This document shows, in pieces, positions 1 to 7,536 of a DNA stretch of 38,506 nucleotides. Source of the stretch: JAAZMA01 sp036720245 (GTDB lineage Bacteria; Bacillota; Clostridia; Tissierellales; Tepidimicrobiaceae). The notes below the pieces were generated by a model, which saw only the letters and a list, made by a program, of their open reading frames with translations, was not told where the DNA came from and did no database searches. Numbering within the stretch: position 1 is the stretch's first letter; the number at the start of each line of letters is the position of its first letter. The position numbers and the translations under genes are program-made. The stretch is from contig DAIMNI010000016.1 in the NCBI GenBank assembly GCA_036720245.1, forward strand, positions 1-38,506. The letters run 5' to 3'.

Positions 1-114
1 AAACATCCTTTTGAAAATAGATATAATAAAGAAGTAAAACATATAGATTGGGAAAGCTGTTCTAAGGTATTGGATAATGTGGAGAAAAGGAGAGTTTTAA
101 AGAAGGAGTGGTAG
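1..114 (+). CDS. C-terminal fragment of an unidentified protein (5' end outside window)
   Basis: Frame 1 is open from the first base and stops with TAG at 112-114, giving 37 residues that are charged and rich in Lys, Glu and Trp (ending LKKEW). There is no start codon with a ribosome site inside the window, so it is most likely the tail of a gene that begins to the left. I do not recognise the family. It converges on the minus-strand gene ending at 128, only 13 bases away, and no clear terminator separates them. It could also be a chance open frame, because it is short. Confidence 0.4.
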   Translation, partial: KHPFENRYNKEVKHIDWESCSKVLDNVEKRRVLKKEW

Positions 115-127
115 TTTTACCTTCCCT

Positions 128-520
128 TTAACTTTTCTTAATCATCACAGTTTTACACTTAGGACATGTAATAGAAATTTTGCCCTTTCCCCTTGGCACA
201 CGAAGTTTTTGCTTACAATTAACACATTTAAAATATTTATAATCCTTAAGTTCTTTTATCTGTCTAAACTTATTCTTAAATTTTCCCTTTATGGAATTCC
301 ACATTCTTAGAAATTTCATATTTTCCTGATAACGCTTTGATAAATTTTTAGAAAATATTCTATAGATAACTATCACTATGATAATCAAATAAAATATATT
401 TAGTATCAGGCTATTTAAAACTACAGATAAAATAGAGATAAGAATAGAAAATATTAGTAGTACCAATGACAGTTGGTCTGTCCCATATCTACCTGCCATA
501 AATTTTTTTAGCCAATTCAT
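128..520 (-). CDS. Small membrane protein with C-terminal zinc ribbon
   Basis: 130 residues. Two hydrophobic stretches (about residues 17-35 and 37-56) predict one or two membrane segments. A Lys/Arg-rich linker and a C-terminal zinc-ribbon follow, with the pattern CxxC (CVNC) then CxxC (CPKC) about 20 residues later, so four Cys can bind one zinc. Proteins of this layout are common, uncharacterised neighbours of J-domain genes in Clostridia (from memory). It lies 16 bases downstream of the J-domain gene on the same strand, so the two are probably co-transcribed. The role is unknown; a cytoplasmic zinc ribbon tethered to the membrane is what the sequence shows. Confidence 0.75.
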   Translation of the reverse strand: MNWLKKFMAGRYGTDQLSLVLLIFSILISILSVVLNSLILNIFYLIIIVIVIYRIFSKNLSKRYQENMKFLRMWNSIKGKFKNKFRQIKELKDYKYFKCVNCKQKLRVPRGKGKISITCPKCKTVMIKKS

Positions 521-536
521 AAATAAGACCTTCCCT

Positions 537-1334
537 CTAATTTATATTCTTATACCTATTGATATTATCATCATTTAAAAATTCATAGGCATTGTTTATT
601 TCTTGAAACATCTTTGTCGCATTTGGTGATTTGTTTAAATCTGGGTGATATTCTTTTGCTTTTTTTCTATAGGCTAATTTAATTTCATATTTATCCGCAT
701 CATATCCAACCCCTAATATATCACAGCTTTTCCTATATTCACTTTTAAACTCAGTAGCAGGATTTACATAGGGTCCTCTATTATTATAGCTACCTTGATA
801 TCCACCATAGTTAGTGTGGCCACTACTCCCTCTTTGTTGGTTCTGGTATTCAGACCACTGCCTAAATCTTTCTTCCCATTCTTTTTGTCTTTCAGATTGA
901 CGGTGTTGCTCTTCTTTTCTTTTCCTTTCATATTCCATATCCCTATATCTATTTTTATATTCACCAAAGGTCTTGAATTGATAGATAGTACCATGGATAA
1001 GATAATCAGATCTATCATAAAGGTATTCGGTTACAATATATTTTAGGTATTTTAAATAAGAGACAAATTGAGTCCCTAGTATTGGGAATACGATGAAAAA
1101 TAGTATAATTAAAATTATAACAGGATTTAGCAATAAGGCAAATCCCAAAGGCCCTGCGAATAGAAGGATTAACAAACAACCTCCCATACCTATTAAGGCA
1201 GAAAAGCCCATTGCAATATTTCTTACAAATGTAACTATGGTTTCTATAATTGCAATTAAACCAGTGAATATTCCAGATATTAATTTGGCAAGGGCATATA
1301 AACATTTTCCAGCTATCTTTTTCAATGTATTCAT
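537..1334 (-). CDS. Membrane-anchored J-domain protein (DnaJ-like co-chaperone)
   Basis: 265 residues. The N-terminal 110 residues hold about three hydrophobic segments (near 20-45, 45-70 and 70-90). A Glu/Arg/Gln-rich, probably helical linker (about 125-170) and a Gly/Tyr/Asn-rich stretch (170-190) follow. A J domain sits at the extreme C-terminus (about 200-260), with the HPD motif (YHPDLN) that stimulates DnaK ATPase. The usual DnaJ zinc-finger and substrate-binding domains are absent, so this is a type III J protein that would recruit DnaK to the membrane. The start has GGAG 7-10 bases upstream. It is followed by the zinc-ribbon membrane protein in a likely two-gene operon. The client is unknown. 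Confidence 0.85.
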   Translation of the reverse strand: MNTLKKIAGKCLYALAKLISGIFTGLIAIIETIVTFVRNIAMGFSALIGMGGCLLILLFAGPLGFALLLNPVIILIILFFIVFPILGTQFVSYLKYLKYIVTEYLYDRSDYLIHGTIYQFKTFGEYKNRYRDMEYERKRKEEQHRQSERQKEWEERFRQWSEYQNQQRGSSGHTNYGGYQGSYNNRGPYVNPATEFKSEYRKSCDILGVGYDADKYEIKLAYRKKAKEYHPDLNKSPNATKMFQEINNAYEFLNDDNINRYKNIN

Positions 1335-1473
1335 ATAGTTTTAGCTCCTAAATTTTATTATTTTATGTTTTATACACCTTAGATTATATCACAAAATATA
1401 ATTATTTTCTTTAAAATATCCATTGCAAGAAAATTTGCCCATCTCAGATTCTATATTAATATTTGAAATATGA

Positions 1474-1479
1474 TATAAT
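1474..1479 (+). promoter_or_regulatory. Extended -10 promoter of the 15-codon ORF
   Basis: TGA-TATAAT at 1471-1479 is an extended -10 element (TGnTATAAT). No convincing -35 hexamer lies 17 bases upstream (CTATAT). Transcription from about 1486 would give a roughly 100-nt RNA ending at the hairpin at 1561-1579. Confidence 0.5.
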
Positions 1480-1506
1480 ATTCTCAAAACTATAAGGAGG
1501 AGTAAA

Positions 1507-1554
1507 ATGGATGGAGTATTCACATTAGAAGAAATAATAAATTTAAGTGAATAA
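1507..1554 (+). CDS. 15-residue mini-ORF in its own transcription unit
   Basis: The peptide is MDGVFTLEEIINLSE. It has a perfect AAGGAGG at 1494-1500 with 6-base spacing, a TATAAT upstream and a strong hairpin just after the stop codon. A complete set of expression signals round such a short frame argues for a real micro-peptide or a dual-function small RNA rather than chance. The peptide is acidic with a short amphipathic stretch, no membrane segment and no recognisable family. It could alternatively be the remnant of a longer gene that lost its body. Confidence 0.5.
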   Translation: MDGVFTLEEIINLSE

Positions 1555-1560
1555 ATATAA

Positions 1561-1584
1561 GTCGGGGCTTAGCCCCGACTATTT
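1561..1584 (+). terminator. Intrinsic terminator, probably bidirectional
   Basis: The 8-bp stem GTCGGGGC / GCCCCGAC (1561-1568 and 1572-1579) with a TTA loop is followed by TATTTT. It lies between the convergent 15-codon ORF and the small Cys-rich gene on the other strand. The reverse strand continues into TTATATTTATT, so it can serve both. The same GGGGC/GCCCC core is reused at 33164-33189 beside the paralogous Cys-rich gene. Confidence 0.8.
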
Positions 1585-1590
1585 TATAGA

Positions 1591-1704
1591 TTAGCAGCTT
1601 CCACCAAATGACCCACAATTACAGAAAAGAACTACTAATAGTAAAAAGAAGAATAGTAGTGAGCTATCGTTTCCGCATTCTCCTCTACCTAATAGATCAC
1701 CCAT
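1591..1704 (-). CDS. Small Cys-rich hydrophobic protein (paralogue of the one at 33008-33154)
   Basis: 37 residues: a short head with GRGECGNDS, a continuous hydrophobic core LLFFFLLLVVLFC, then a tail with CNCG and GGSC. It has GGAGGT at 1711-1716, 6 bases from the ATG. It shares SLLFFFLLLVVLFC and a Gly/Cys-rich tail with the 48-residue protein at 33008-33154. Tiny Firmicute proteins of this kind are often misleadingly labelled chorion class high-cysteine proteins in databases (from memory). A single membrane segment with flanking Cys suggests a membrane or spore-envelope peptide; the function is unknown. Confidence 0.8.
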   Translation of the reverse strand: MGDLLGRGECGNDSSLLFFFLLLVVLFCNCGSFGGSC

Positions 1705-1897
1705 AAAGACACCTCCAAAAATTAATTTTCAAAAATAAGCTAAGATTTAAAACTAAGATATTTAATATTTAGAAACATGATGTTTTTCTTAAATCCTAAT
1801 ACATATTATGAAATATATAATAAAATGCTAATGATTTAAATAGAATTTTATTATATAATTGTTATATAATAAGAAAAAAGGATTTGGTGGTGATATT

Positions 1898-2623
1898 ATG
1901 GCATGTATTGCAGCGTTTTTCGATATAGATGGTACACTTTTTAGAAATTCTTTAATGATAGAACATTTTAAAAAGCTAATAAAATATGAAGTTATAGATC
2001 CATCTGTTTGGCATAACAAAGTAAAATATGTATATGAAGAATGGGATAAAAGATATGGAGATTTTGAACATTATTTAGAAACCTTAGCTCAAGTATATAT
2101 AGAAGAACTAAGGGGAGTTAATAAGAGTGATATTGATTTTATTGCCTCTCAAGTAATAAATGTTAATGGAGATATGGTTTATAAATATTCTAGAGATAGA
2201 ATTAAATATCACAAGGATAATGATCATAAAGTATTTTTTATATCTGGCAGTCCAGATTTTTTAGTATCTAAAATGGCAGAAAAATATGGGGCAACTGAAT
2301 ATAGAGGGACCATATATTTAGTTGATGAGAATAATAATTTTACTGGAGAAATTGTTAAAATGTGGGATTCAGAAAACAAGCAAAAATCTTTAAATGAAAT
2401 TTTAAACAAATACAATATAGATTTAGAAAATTCCTATGCCTATGGAGACACTACTGGGGACTTATCCATGTTTAATATGGTAGGAAATCCCATAGCTATT
2501 AATCCCAATAAAGAATTATTAATATCTATTAGGGAAAATAAAAATTTGGCAGGGAAAACTCAAATAATAGTGGAAAGAAAAGATGTAATTTATAAATTAA
2601 ATTCAGATGTAGAAATATTGTAA
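1898..2623 (+). CDS. HAD-superfamily IB phosphatase (SerB-like)
   Basis: 241 residues from the ATG at 1898, chosen over the in-frame ATG at 1859 because GGTGGTG at 1886-1892 precedes it and the DxDGT motif then sits at the N-terminus as usual. Motif I is FFDIDGTLF (nucleophile Asp9, general acid/base Asp11), motif II is FFISGSPDF, and motif III/IV is YGDTTGDLSMF. A helical C1-type cap lies between motifs I and II. The family hydrolyses phosphomonoesters in the cytoplasm; phosphoserine phosphatase-like members with unknown substrates are common in Clostridia. It is not next to serine biosynthesis genes, so the substrate is open. Confidence 0.85.
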   Translation: MACIAAFFDIDGTLFRNSLMIEHFKKLIKYEVIDPSVWHNKVKYVYEEWDKRYGDFEHYLETLAQVYIEELRGVNKSDIDFIASQVINVNGDMVYKYSRDRIKYHKDNDHKVFFISGSPDFLVSKMAEKYGATEYRGTIYLVDENNNFTGEIVKMWDSENKQKSLNEILNKYNIDLENSYAYGDTTGDLSMFNMVGNPIAINPNKELLISIRENKNLAGKTQIIVERKDVIYKLNSDVEIL

Positions 2624-2707
2624 TTTAATATTAATCATTTTGTAAACTATTTTCTTCATAAATTGGATATAATCAATTTAAAGTATAAAGTTTATAGAGG
2701 TGAGGAT

Positions 2708-3799
2708 ATGAAAAGGTACCAATTGTTTATAATTGTTCTACTAATGCTTTTAATTGTATTTTCTGGCTGTAGTGGGGCAAAAGACATAGGTAAAAAGGAA
2801 ATTACCAATACTCCCAAAGCTAATAGGGGAAAAACTAATATTGCGGAATATACCATAAATGATTATTTCCCATTTAAAGAAAACACTATAATGGATTATG
2901 AAAGTGTGGGCAACGAATTTGCAGAACAAACAGTATTTTTTGAATATATAGAGGGAAACAAAGCACAAATGAAAATATTCAATCCAGGTACAGTAGTAGT
3001 TAAAGTACTAGAAAATAGCGAAGGAGAACTTAAAGAGATTTATAGTGAAGGTGAATTTTATCATATTGAAAATGTTTTAAACAAAGCCGATGAAAACAAT
3101 ACTATTTTATTAAAGGAACCTTTAAAACCAGGTACGTCATGGACTATTCCTGGTGGGCATAAAAGGGCTATTACAGGAGTAGATGTAGATTTAGAATTGC
3201 CCTATGGTAAAGTTAAAGCTCTAGAAGTAGTTACTCAATTAGGAGATGGAAGGCAGGTATCAGATTATTATGTAAGAGAAATTGGCCATGTAGCTACTAT
3301 ATATAAAGATGGGGAGTTTGTAGTAGAAACCCTTTTAGGAGAAATAAAAAACTCACCTTATAAAAGTGAAATTGTTTTTTATTATCCTTCACACGGCGAT
3401 ATAGAAACTGTATATATGGACAGAGATATAGAATTTAATACAAATGACGATATTAAAGATATATTAGAATATGATTTCAAAAACCCTCCATCAGAAAAGT
3501 TAATTAGCCCCATATCTCAGAATACTAAAATTAATTCATTAACATTAGAAAGTGGAAATGGAATAGTTAGAGCAGATTTTTCTAAGGAATTAGTATCAGA
3601 AATGAATGCAGGCAGCGGTTTTGAATATGAAATACTTAGAAGTATTACTAATACTTTGGGAGATTATTATGGAGTAGATAAAGTATATATCTCCATAGAA
3701 GGAAGACCCTATGCTTCGGGTCATTATGAAATAGGAGAAGATGAATTTTTTGAAGTAGATAAAGAAGGTATTAAGGAATTTAAGGAACCTCTGGATTAA
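2708..3799 (+). CDS. Lipoprotein with C-terminal GerMN domain
   Basis: 363 residues from the ATG at 2708, preceded by GAGGTGAGG. An upstream in-frame ATG at 2663 would bury the signal peptide. The N-terminus is a lipoprotein signal (KRY, hydrophobic run, lipobox FSGC with lipidated Cys near residue 21). A middle beta-rich domain (about 45-215) is uncharacterised. The last 120 residues (from EIVFYYPSHG) match the GerMN domain found in GerM, which acts in sporulation and spore germination. Expected location: outer face of the cytoplasmic membrane. The stop codon lies in the loop of the terminator hairpin. Confidence 0.8.
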   Translation: MKRYQLFIIVLLMLLIVFSGCSGAKDIGKKEITNTPKANRGKTNIAEYTINDYFPFKENTIMDYESVGNEFAEQTVFFEYIEGNKAQMKIFNPGTVVVKVLENSEGELKEIYSEGEFYHIENVLNKADENNTILLKEPLKPGTSWTIPGGHKRAITGVDVDLELPYGKVKALEVVTQLGDGRQVSDYYVREIGHVATIYKDGEFVVETLLGEIKNSPYKSEIVFYYPSHGDIETVYMDRDIEFNTNDDIKDILEYDFKNPPSEKLISPISQNTKINSLTLESGNGIVRADFSKELVSEMNAGSGFEYEILRSITNTLGDYYGVDKVYISIEGRPYASGHYEIGEDEFFEVDKEGIKEFKEPLD

Positions 3800-3818
3800 T
3801 AGAGGTTCCTGAAATTTT
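3783..3818 (+). terminator. Terminator hairpin overlapping the stop codon of the GerMN gene
   Basis: The perfect 10-bp stem AGGAACCTCT / AGAGGTTCCT (3783-3792 and 3801-3810) has an 8-base loop containing the TAA stop, followed by GAAATTTT. It is also positioned to end the convergent Asn/Lys-rich gene. The T-tract is short, so efficiency is uncertain. Confidence 0.6.
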
Positions 3819-3823
3819 GCCCA

Positions 3824-3955
3824 TTAAAAATTGTCATTATCTTTTTTGTTGTCGTCCTTGTTATTTTTCTTGTTGTCAAAGGCATTGTCCTTGCCTTTTT
3901 TATTTTTGTTAGAATCCTTTTTGTTTTTGTTGTTATTATTATTGTTGTTAGCCAC
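3824..3955 (-). CDS. 43-residue Asn/Lys/Asp-rich protein, GTG start
   Basis: GAGGAGGT (3961-3968) lies 5 bases from a GTG start. The product begins MANNNNNNNK and is composed almost entirely of Asn, Lys and Asp, with isolated Gly, Ala, Ser and Phe and the C-terminus DNDNF. It has no membrane segment or Cys and is predicted to be disordered and highly hydrophilic. It resembles small hydrophilic or spore-core-type proteins only in composition. The opposite strand carries an open frame rich in Leu and Phe, which is an artefact of these codons. I consider the minus-strand gene real because of the ribosome site. Confidence 0.6.
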   Translation of the reverse strand: MANNNNNNNKNKKDSNKNKKGKDNAFDNKKNNKDDNKKDNDNF

Positions 3956-4042
3956 TTTGAACCTCCTCTTTTTATTAAATATATTTCCTTATATTATAGT
4001 ATTACAAATTTTACGAAAATTAATCCTATATAATAATATTTG

Positions 4043-5908
4043 TTAAAATAGATTTTCTATTTCCGATAAAAATCTAGAATTTTGAACTTTTTTATTGTTT
4101 TTATTAGAAATTGTAATCAGATTTAAGGATTCCTTGGCTCTGGTCATGCCTACATAAAATAATCGCCTTTCCTCTTCTAATATTTCAATATTTCCGTGAT
4201 TAAATTCATCTATACTGGTGGTATTAGGAAAGTCTCCTTCAACTAAATCTACTATATAGACAATTTCAAATTCTAAGCCTTTGGCAGAATGAATAGTGGA
4301 TAGTGTAATGCCAGATTTATTATTTTTCGATTGGAGGCTTAAGTATTCTAAATATTTTAATCTTCCTTTGAATTCTTTTAAATCTTCCACATTAGAGGCT
4401 ATGATTTTCAAATAATACAATATAGTTTCTAGAGAATCTAAAGTAGAGCCAAGTTTTATGCAAGATTCTCTTAAATAATCCTTATATTCCAGCTCTTTTT
4501 CAATAAAAGCTATACCATCATAGGGTTTCATCTTAGATAATTTTTTAAAGCACAATTTTAAATCTAGGATATTTTTTCTATAAAATTCATTTAAACCTGG
4601 TAAGTTTAGTAATCTATCAAAGACTGAAGAATTAGAATTCATGGTTTTAATATAGTATAATTGTTTCTTTGAGATAAATCCTTTCATTTTATAATAAATT
4701 CTTTCAAAGGAATAAATATCACGTACATCATTGGCTAAACTGAAAAAGGCAAATAAATCCCCTATTATCCAATGATTAAAAAAGTTTATTTTCATATCTT
4801 TCATATAAAAAGGAATATTATTTCTCTCCAAATATTCAATAAGCCCAATAGCAGAAATATTATTTCTATATAATATAGCAGAATCCTGGTAATTTTCCTT
4901 ACGCTTTAATTCATTTATTAAAAATTCATATTGTTCCACCAAATTATTTACTTTAATAATATTTACAGGCTCTATGAATTGGTTTTTAGTGGATATATTT
5001 TTATCGTATCTTAAGGTATTTTGTTTTATAAATTTATTGCAAATAGAGACTATATTTTTAGAGGATCGATAATTTTCCTCCATATAATAGACTTTAGAAT
5101 TTTTGTAGGTAGAATTAAAATCAAGCAATCCCTTTGGATAAGCACCTCTAAAGCCATAGATAGATTGATCATCATCAGCTACTATAAAGAGGTTGTTTTT
5201 TGGACTGCTTAGAATTTTAATAATTTCTATTTGTATCTTTGAAGTATCCTGACCTTCGTCTACTTGAATATATTTATATCTATTTCGATATTTATTTAAC
5301 AAATAACTATCTTTATTTAATATTTCCAAGGCAATAGTCAACATATCGTCAAAATCTATTAAATTATGATTTTTTTTGTATTCCTCATAAGCCTTGTAAA
5401 TATCTACAAAATTTTTTATATTAGCATCAAATTTTTTTACAAATTTCTCTGGGCTAATCTGCATATTTTTAATATATCCTATGGAATTTATAAGATTTTC
5501 CAATTTTTCATCATTAATATAATCTTTATTAATAGAATAATAAATTCTTTTCAATATATTATATTTATTTAATTCCTTTTTACCATCTTCTATAAGAGTA
5601 TAGAAAATTCTATTTTTATAAGCATATTCTCTTATTAATCCAAAGGAAAAACTATGTATAGTAGAAAAATGCACTGGTATATTGGAGATATCCCCATATA
5701 CTTTATTAAATCTAGATTTCATATCCATAGCTGAAGCTCGACTAAAGGTAATGGATAAAATATTTTCTGGACTAATACCATAGTTTAAAATGAGATTTCC
5801 CGTTCTATGAATTAAAACAGTAGTCTTACCTGCACCAGGCACAGCCAATACCAGTGCAGGACCGTTAATATGATTTATGGCTTTTTGCTGCTCTTTACTT
5901 AAATTCAT
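4043..5908 (-). CDS. UvrD/Rep/PcrA-like superfamily 1A DNA helicase
   Basis: 621 residues, starting after AGAGGTG. Motifs seen in order: Q-motif LSKEQQKAI (4-12), Walker A PGAGKTT (24-30), Ia TFSRASAMDM, II VDEGQD (DExQ-type), III ADDDQSIYGFRGA, IV EENYRSS, V TIHSAKGLEFEIVY and VI EERRLFYVGMTRAK. It is shorter than PcrA/UvrD (about 720), lacking much of the C-terminal region that binds RNA polymerase or MutL. It therefore belongs to the small UvrD-like helicases common in Clostridia. It is a 3'-5' DNA translocase for repair or replication-restart work. It is transcribed alone, and the partner is unknown. Confidence 0.9.
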   Translation of the reverse strand: MNLSKEQQKAINHINGPALVLAVPGAGKTTVLIHRTGNLILNYGISPENILSITFSRASAMDMKSRFNKVYGDISNIPVHFSTIHSFSFGLIREYAYKNRIFYTLIEDGKKELNKYNILKRIYYSINKDYINDEKLENLINSIGYIKNMQISPEKFVKKFDANIKNFVDIYKAYEEYKKNHNLIDFDDMLTIALEILNKDSYLLNKYRNRYKYIQVDEGQDTSKIQIEIIKILSSPKNNLFIVADDDQSIYGFRGAYPKGLLDFNSTYKNSKVYYMEENYRSSKNIVSICNKFIKQNTLRYDKNISTKNQFIEPVNIIKVNNLVEQYEFLINELKRKENYQDSAILYRNNISAIGLIEYLERNNIPFYMKDMKINFFNHWIIGDLFAFFSLANDVRDIYSFERIYYKMKGFISKKQLYYIKTMNSNSSVFDRLLNLPGLNEFYRKNILDLKLCFKKLSKMKPYDGIAFIEKELEYKDYLRESCIKLGSTLDSLETILYYLKIIASNVEDLKEFKGRLKYLEYLSLQSKNNKSGITLSTIHSAKGLEFEIVYIVDLVEGDFPNTTSIDEFNHGNIEILEEERRLFYVGMTRAKESLNLITISNKNNKKVQNSRFLSEIENLF

Positions 5909-6106
5909 AAAAACACCTCTATTTGCTTCGCAAAAATTTTAAATTTTAAATTATGAATTTCAAATTATATTATTATTTTAGCATAGTTTAGGAAAATAAT
6001 CTTTAATTTGGTATAATGTAATTATGGAAAACTCAAGGTGCTCAAAGGAATTTAAAATTTATCTTGATGCAGCCTAATTTTTTTGCTGTTTTTTTCAAAA
6101 AATCCC

Positions 6107-6135
6107 TTGACAAGAATTATCTTTTATTCTATACT
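6107..6135 (+). promoter_or_regulatory. Sigma-A promoter of the GntR-ABC operon
   Basis: TTGACA (6107-6112), 17-base spacer, TATACT (6130-6135). Transcription would begin near 6142, directly at the palindrome that follows. Confidence 0.85.
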
Positions 6136-6142
6136 GAATATA

Positions 6143-6165
6143 GTGTACTAATATATGCAGTACAC
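6143..6165 (+). promoter_or_regulatory. GntR/YtrA-type operator palindrome
   Basis: The inverted repeat GTGTACT (6143-6149) / AGTACAC (6159-6165) with a 9-base spacer sits at the predicted transcription start of the operon whose first gene is a YtrA-type GntR regulator. YtrA-family operators are known to be GTGTACT/AGTACAC-like. Autorepression is the natural inference. Confidence 0.8.
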
Positions 6166-6196
6166 ATAATACACGCCATACACGGGAGGTGGCATA

Positions 6197-6589
6197 TTGT
6201 TTAATGTAGATATTTCCAGTAGTACACCAATTTATGAACAGATAGTAGATAATGTAAAAGAGGCAGTACTTAAGGGTTTATTGGAACCTGGGGAGAAACT
6301 TCCCTCTGTAAGGGAATTGGCCAAAATGATGAGATTAAATCCCAATACAGTACAAAAGGCCTATCAGGAATTAGAAAGGCAGAAGGTAGTCATTACACTT
6401 AGAGGGAAGGGGACTTATATTTCCACAGATTATAAGCCAAGAAAGGATGAGGACAGATTAATGGAATTAAGGGAAATGTTTAAAAAAGGTCTAGTAGAAG
6501 CTCATTATCTAGGCTTTAGTGAAGAAGATATAATAAATATGATTAAAGAATTATTAGAAGAATTGGAAGGGGGGAAGCCCAATGATTAA
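6197..6589 (+). CDS. GntR-family transcriptional repressor, YtrA subfamily
   Basis: 130 residues from a TTG start, with GGGAGGTGG at 6184-6192 and no better start in frame. An N-terminal winged helix (about residues 5-75) carries the YtrA signature: PIYEQIVDNVKEAVLKG, PGEKLPSVRELA, then NPNTVQKAYQELE. The C-terminal tail of about 50 residues is short and helical, as in YtrA, and has no ligand-binding FCD or UTRA domain. It overlaps the ABC ATPase by 8 bases, so it is the first gene of a regulator-ATPase-permease operon. Such systems respond to cell-envelope stress or antibiotics in Bacillus (ytrABCDEF) and probably autoregulate through the operator at 6143-6165. Confidence 0.9.
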   Translation: MFNVDISSSTPIYEQIVDNVKEAVLKGLLEPGEKLPSVRELAKMMRLNPNTVQKAYQELERQKVVITLRGKGTYISTDYKPRKDEDRLMELREMFKKGLVEAHYLGFSEEDIINMIKELLEELEGGKPND

Positions 6590-7536
6590 AGGTTTAAATA
6601 TAGATAAGTATTTAAGTGGAGATAAAATACTTGATAATATAAATATCAATGTAGAAAAAGGTTCTATATATGGATTAATAGGTCCCAATGGGGCAGGCAA
6701 AACCACATTACTTAAAACTTTAGTAGATATATATATACCAGAAAAGGGAGAAGTATTTATATTAGATGAGAATGTACATGAAAATACAAATATAAAATCT
6801 AAAATTGGATATGTAGCTGATAATTTAAATTTTTATCCTGATTTTAAATTGGCTGATGTAGTAGATTTTTATAGAAATACTTATGCCGATTGGGATGAGG
6901 GTAGATATATTCAGCTTAAAAGTATTTTCAAATTAGATGAAAAGAAAAAAATAAAATCCCTATCTAAGGGAATGAAAACTCAATTAGGGCTTTTATTAAA
7001 TCTATCTATTAGTCCAAAGGTTTTAATACTAGATGAACCCACATCAGGCTTAGACCCTGTAATCAAAAGGAAAGGCAGAAAGTCAGCCTGCTTGTCACGC
7101 TGCGCAACAGCTATACTNNNNNNNNNNAGTATTAGATATTATAATAGAAGAGGTAGCTGAAAATGAAACCACAGTTTTAATATCCTCCCATCATTTAGGG
7201 GAATTAGAAAGAATTGCAGATCATATAGGTATAATTCATGAGGGAAAGATTTTATTAGAGGACAGTATAGATCATTTGAAATCTAATGTAAGAAAAATCC
7301 AAGTGGCCTTTAAAAATGGAATTCCCGAAGAAATTGAAAACAATCCGGACATTTTAAAAATAGAAAATAGAGGTAAGGTATATGAAATTATTGTAAATGA
7401 AAATATAGATGCTTTTATTGAAAACATTAAAAAATACAATCCAATATTGTTAGAAACCATAGATATGTCCTTAGAAGAAATATTTATTTATAAAATGGGA
7501 GGTGTAGGATATGGATTTGAAGATATTATCCTTTAA
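6582..7536 (+). CDS. ABC transporter ATP-binding protein (YtrB-like), interrupted by an assembly gap
   Basis: This is the ATPase of the transporter whose permease follows. Before the gap: Walker A GPNGAGKTT (about 33-41), signature LSKGMKTQLGL, Walker B VLILDEPTSGLDP. After the gap, in the +1 frame: VLDIIIEEV, switch His in LISSHHLGELER, then a C-terminal domain ending at 7536. The frame change coincides with unexpected bases at about 7066-7117 and ten Ns at 7118-7127, so I read it as a sequencing/scaffolding defect, not a real frameshift. The predicted native join is GLDPVI-(about 3 residues)-VLDII. It overlaps the GntR gene by 8 bases and the permease by 26. Confidence 0.85.
7066..7127. other. 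Scaffold gap with probable contig-end artefact
   Basis: Ten Ns at 7118-7127 are preceded by about 50 bases that do not encode the expected ABC ATPase sequence. These bases are much more GC-rich (near 50%) than the surroundings. The reading frame shifts across the block. The estimated missing native sequence is only about 8-10 bases, judged from the conserved protein on both sides. Confidence 0.75.

Noticed and set aside
3831..4046. Plus-strand 71-residue Leu/Phe-rich open frame
   Set aside because: It is the antisense of the Asn/Lys-rich minus-strand gene; no ribosome site, and its composition follows from complementary AAC/AAA codons.
6024..6077. 17-residue frame (ATG at 6024) behind a TATAAT at 6012-6017, followed by T-runs
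   Set aside because: No ribosome site, no clear -35 and only a very weak hairpin; left unannotated although a short RNA here is possible.
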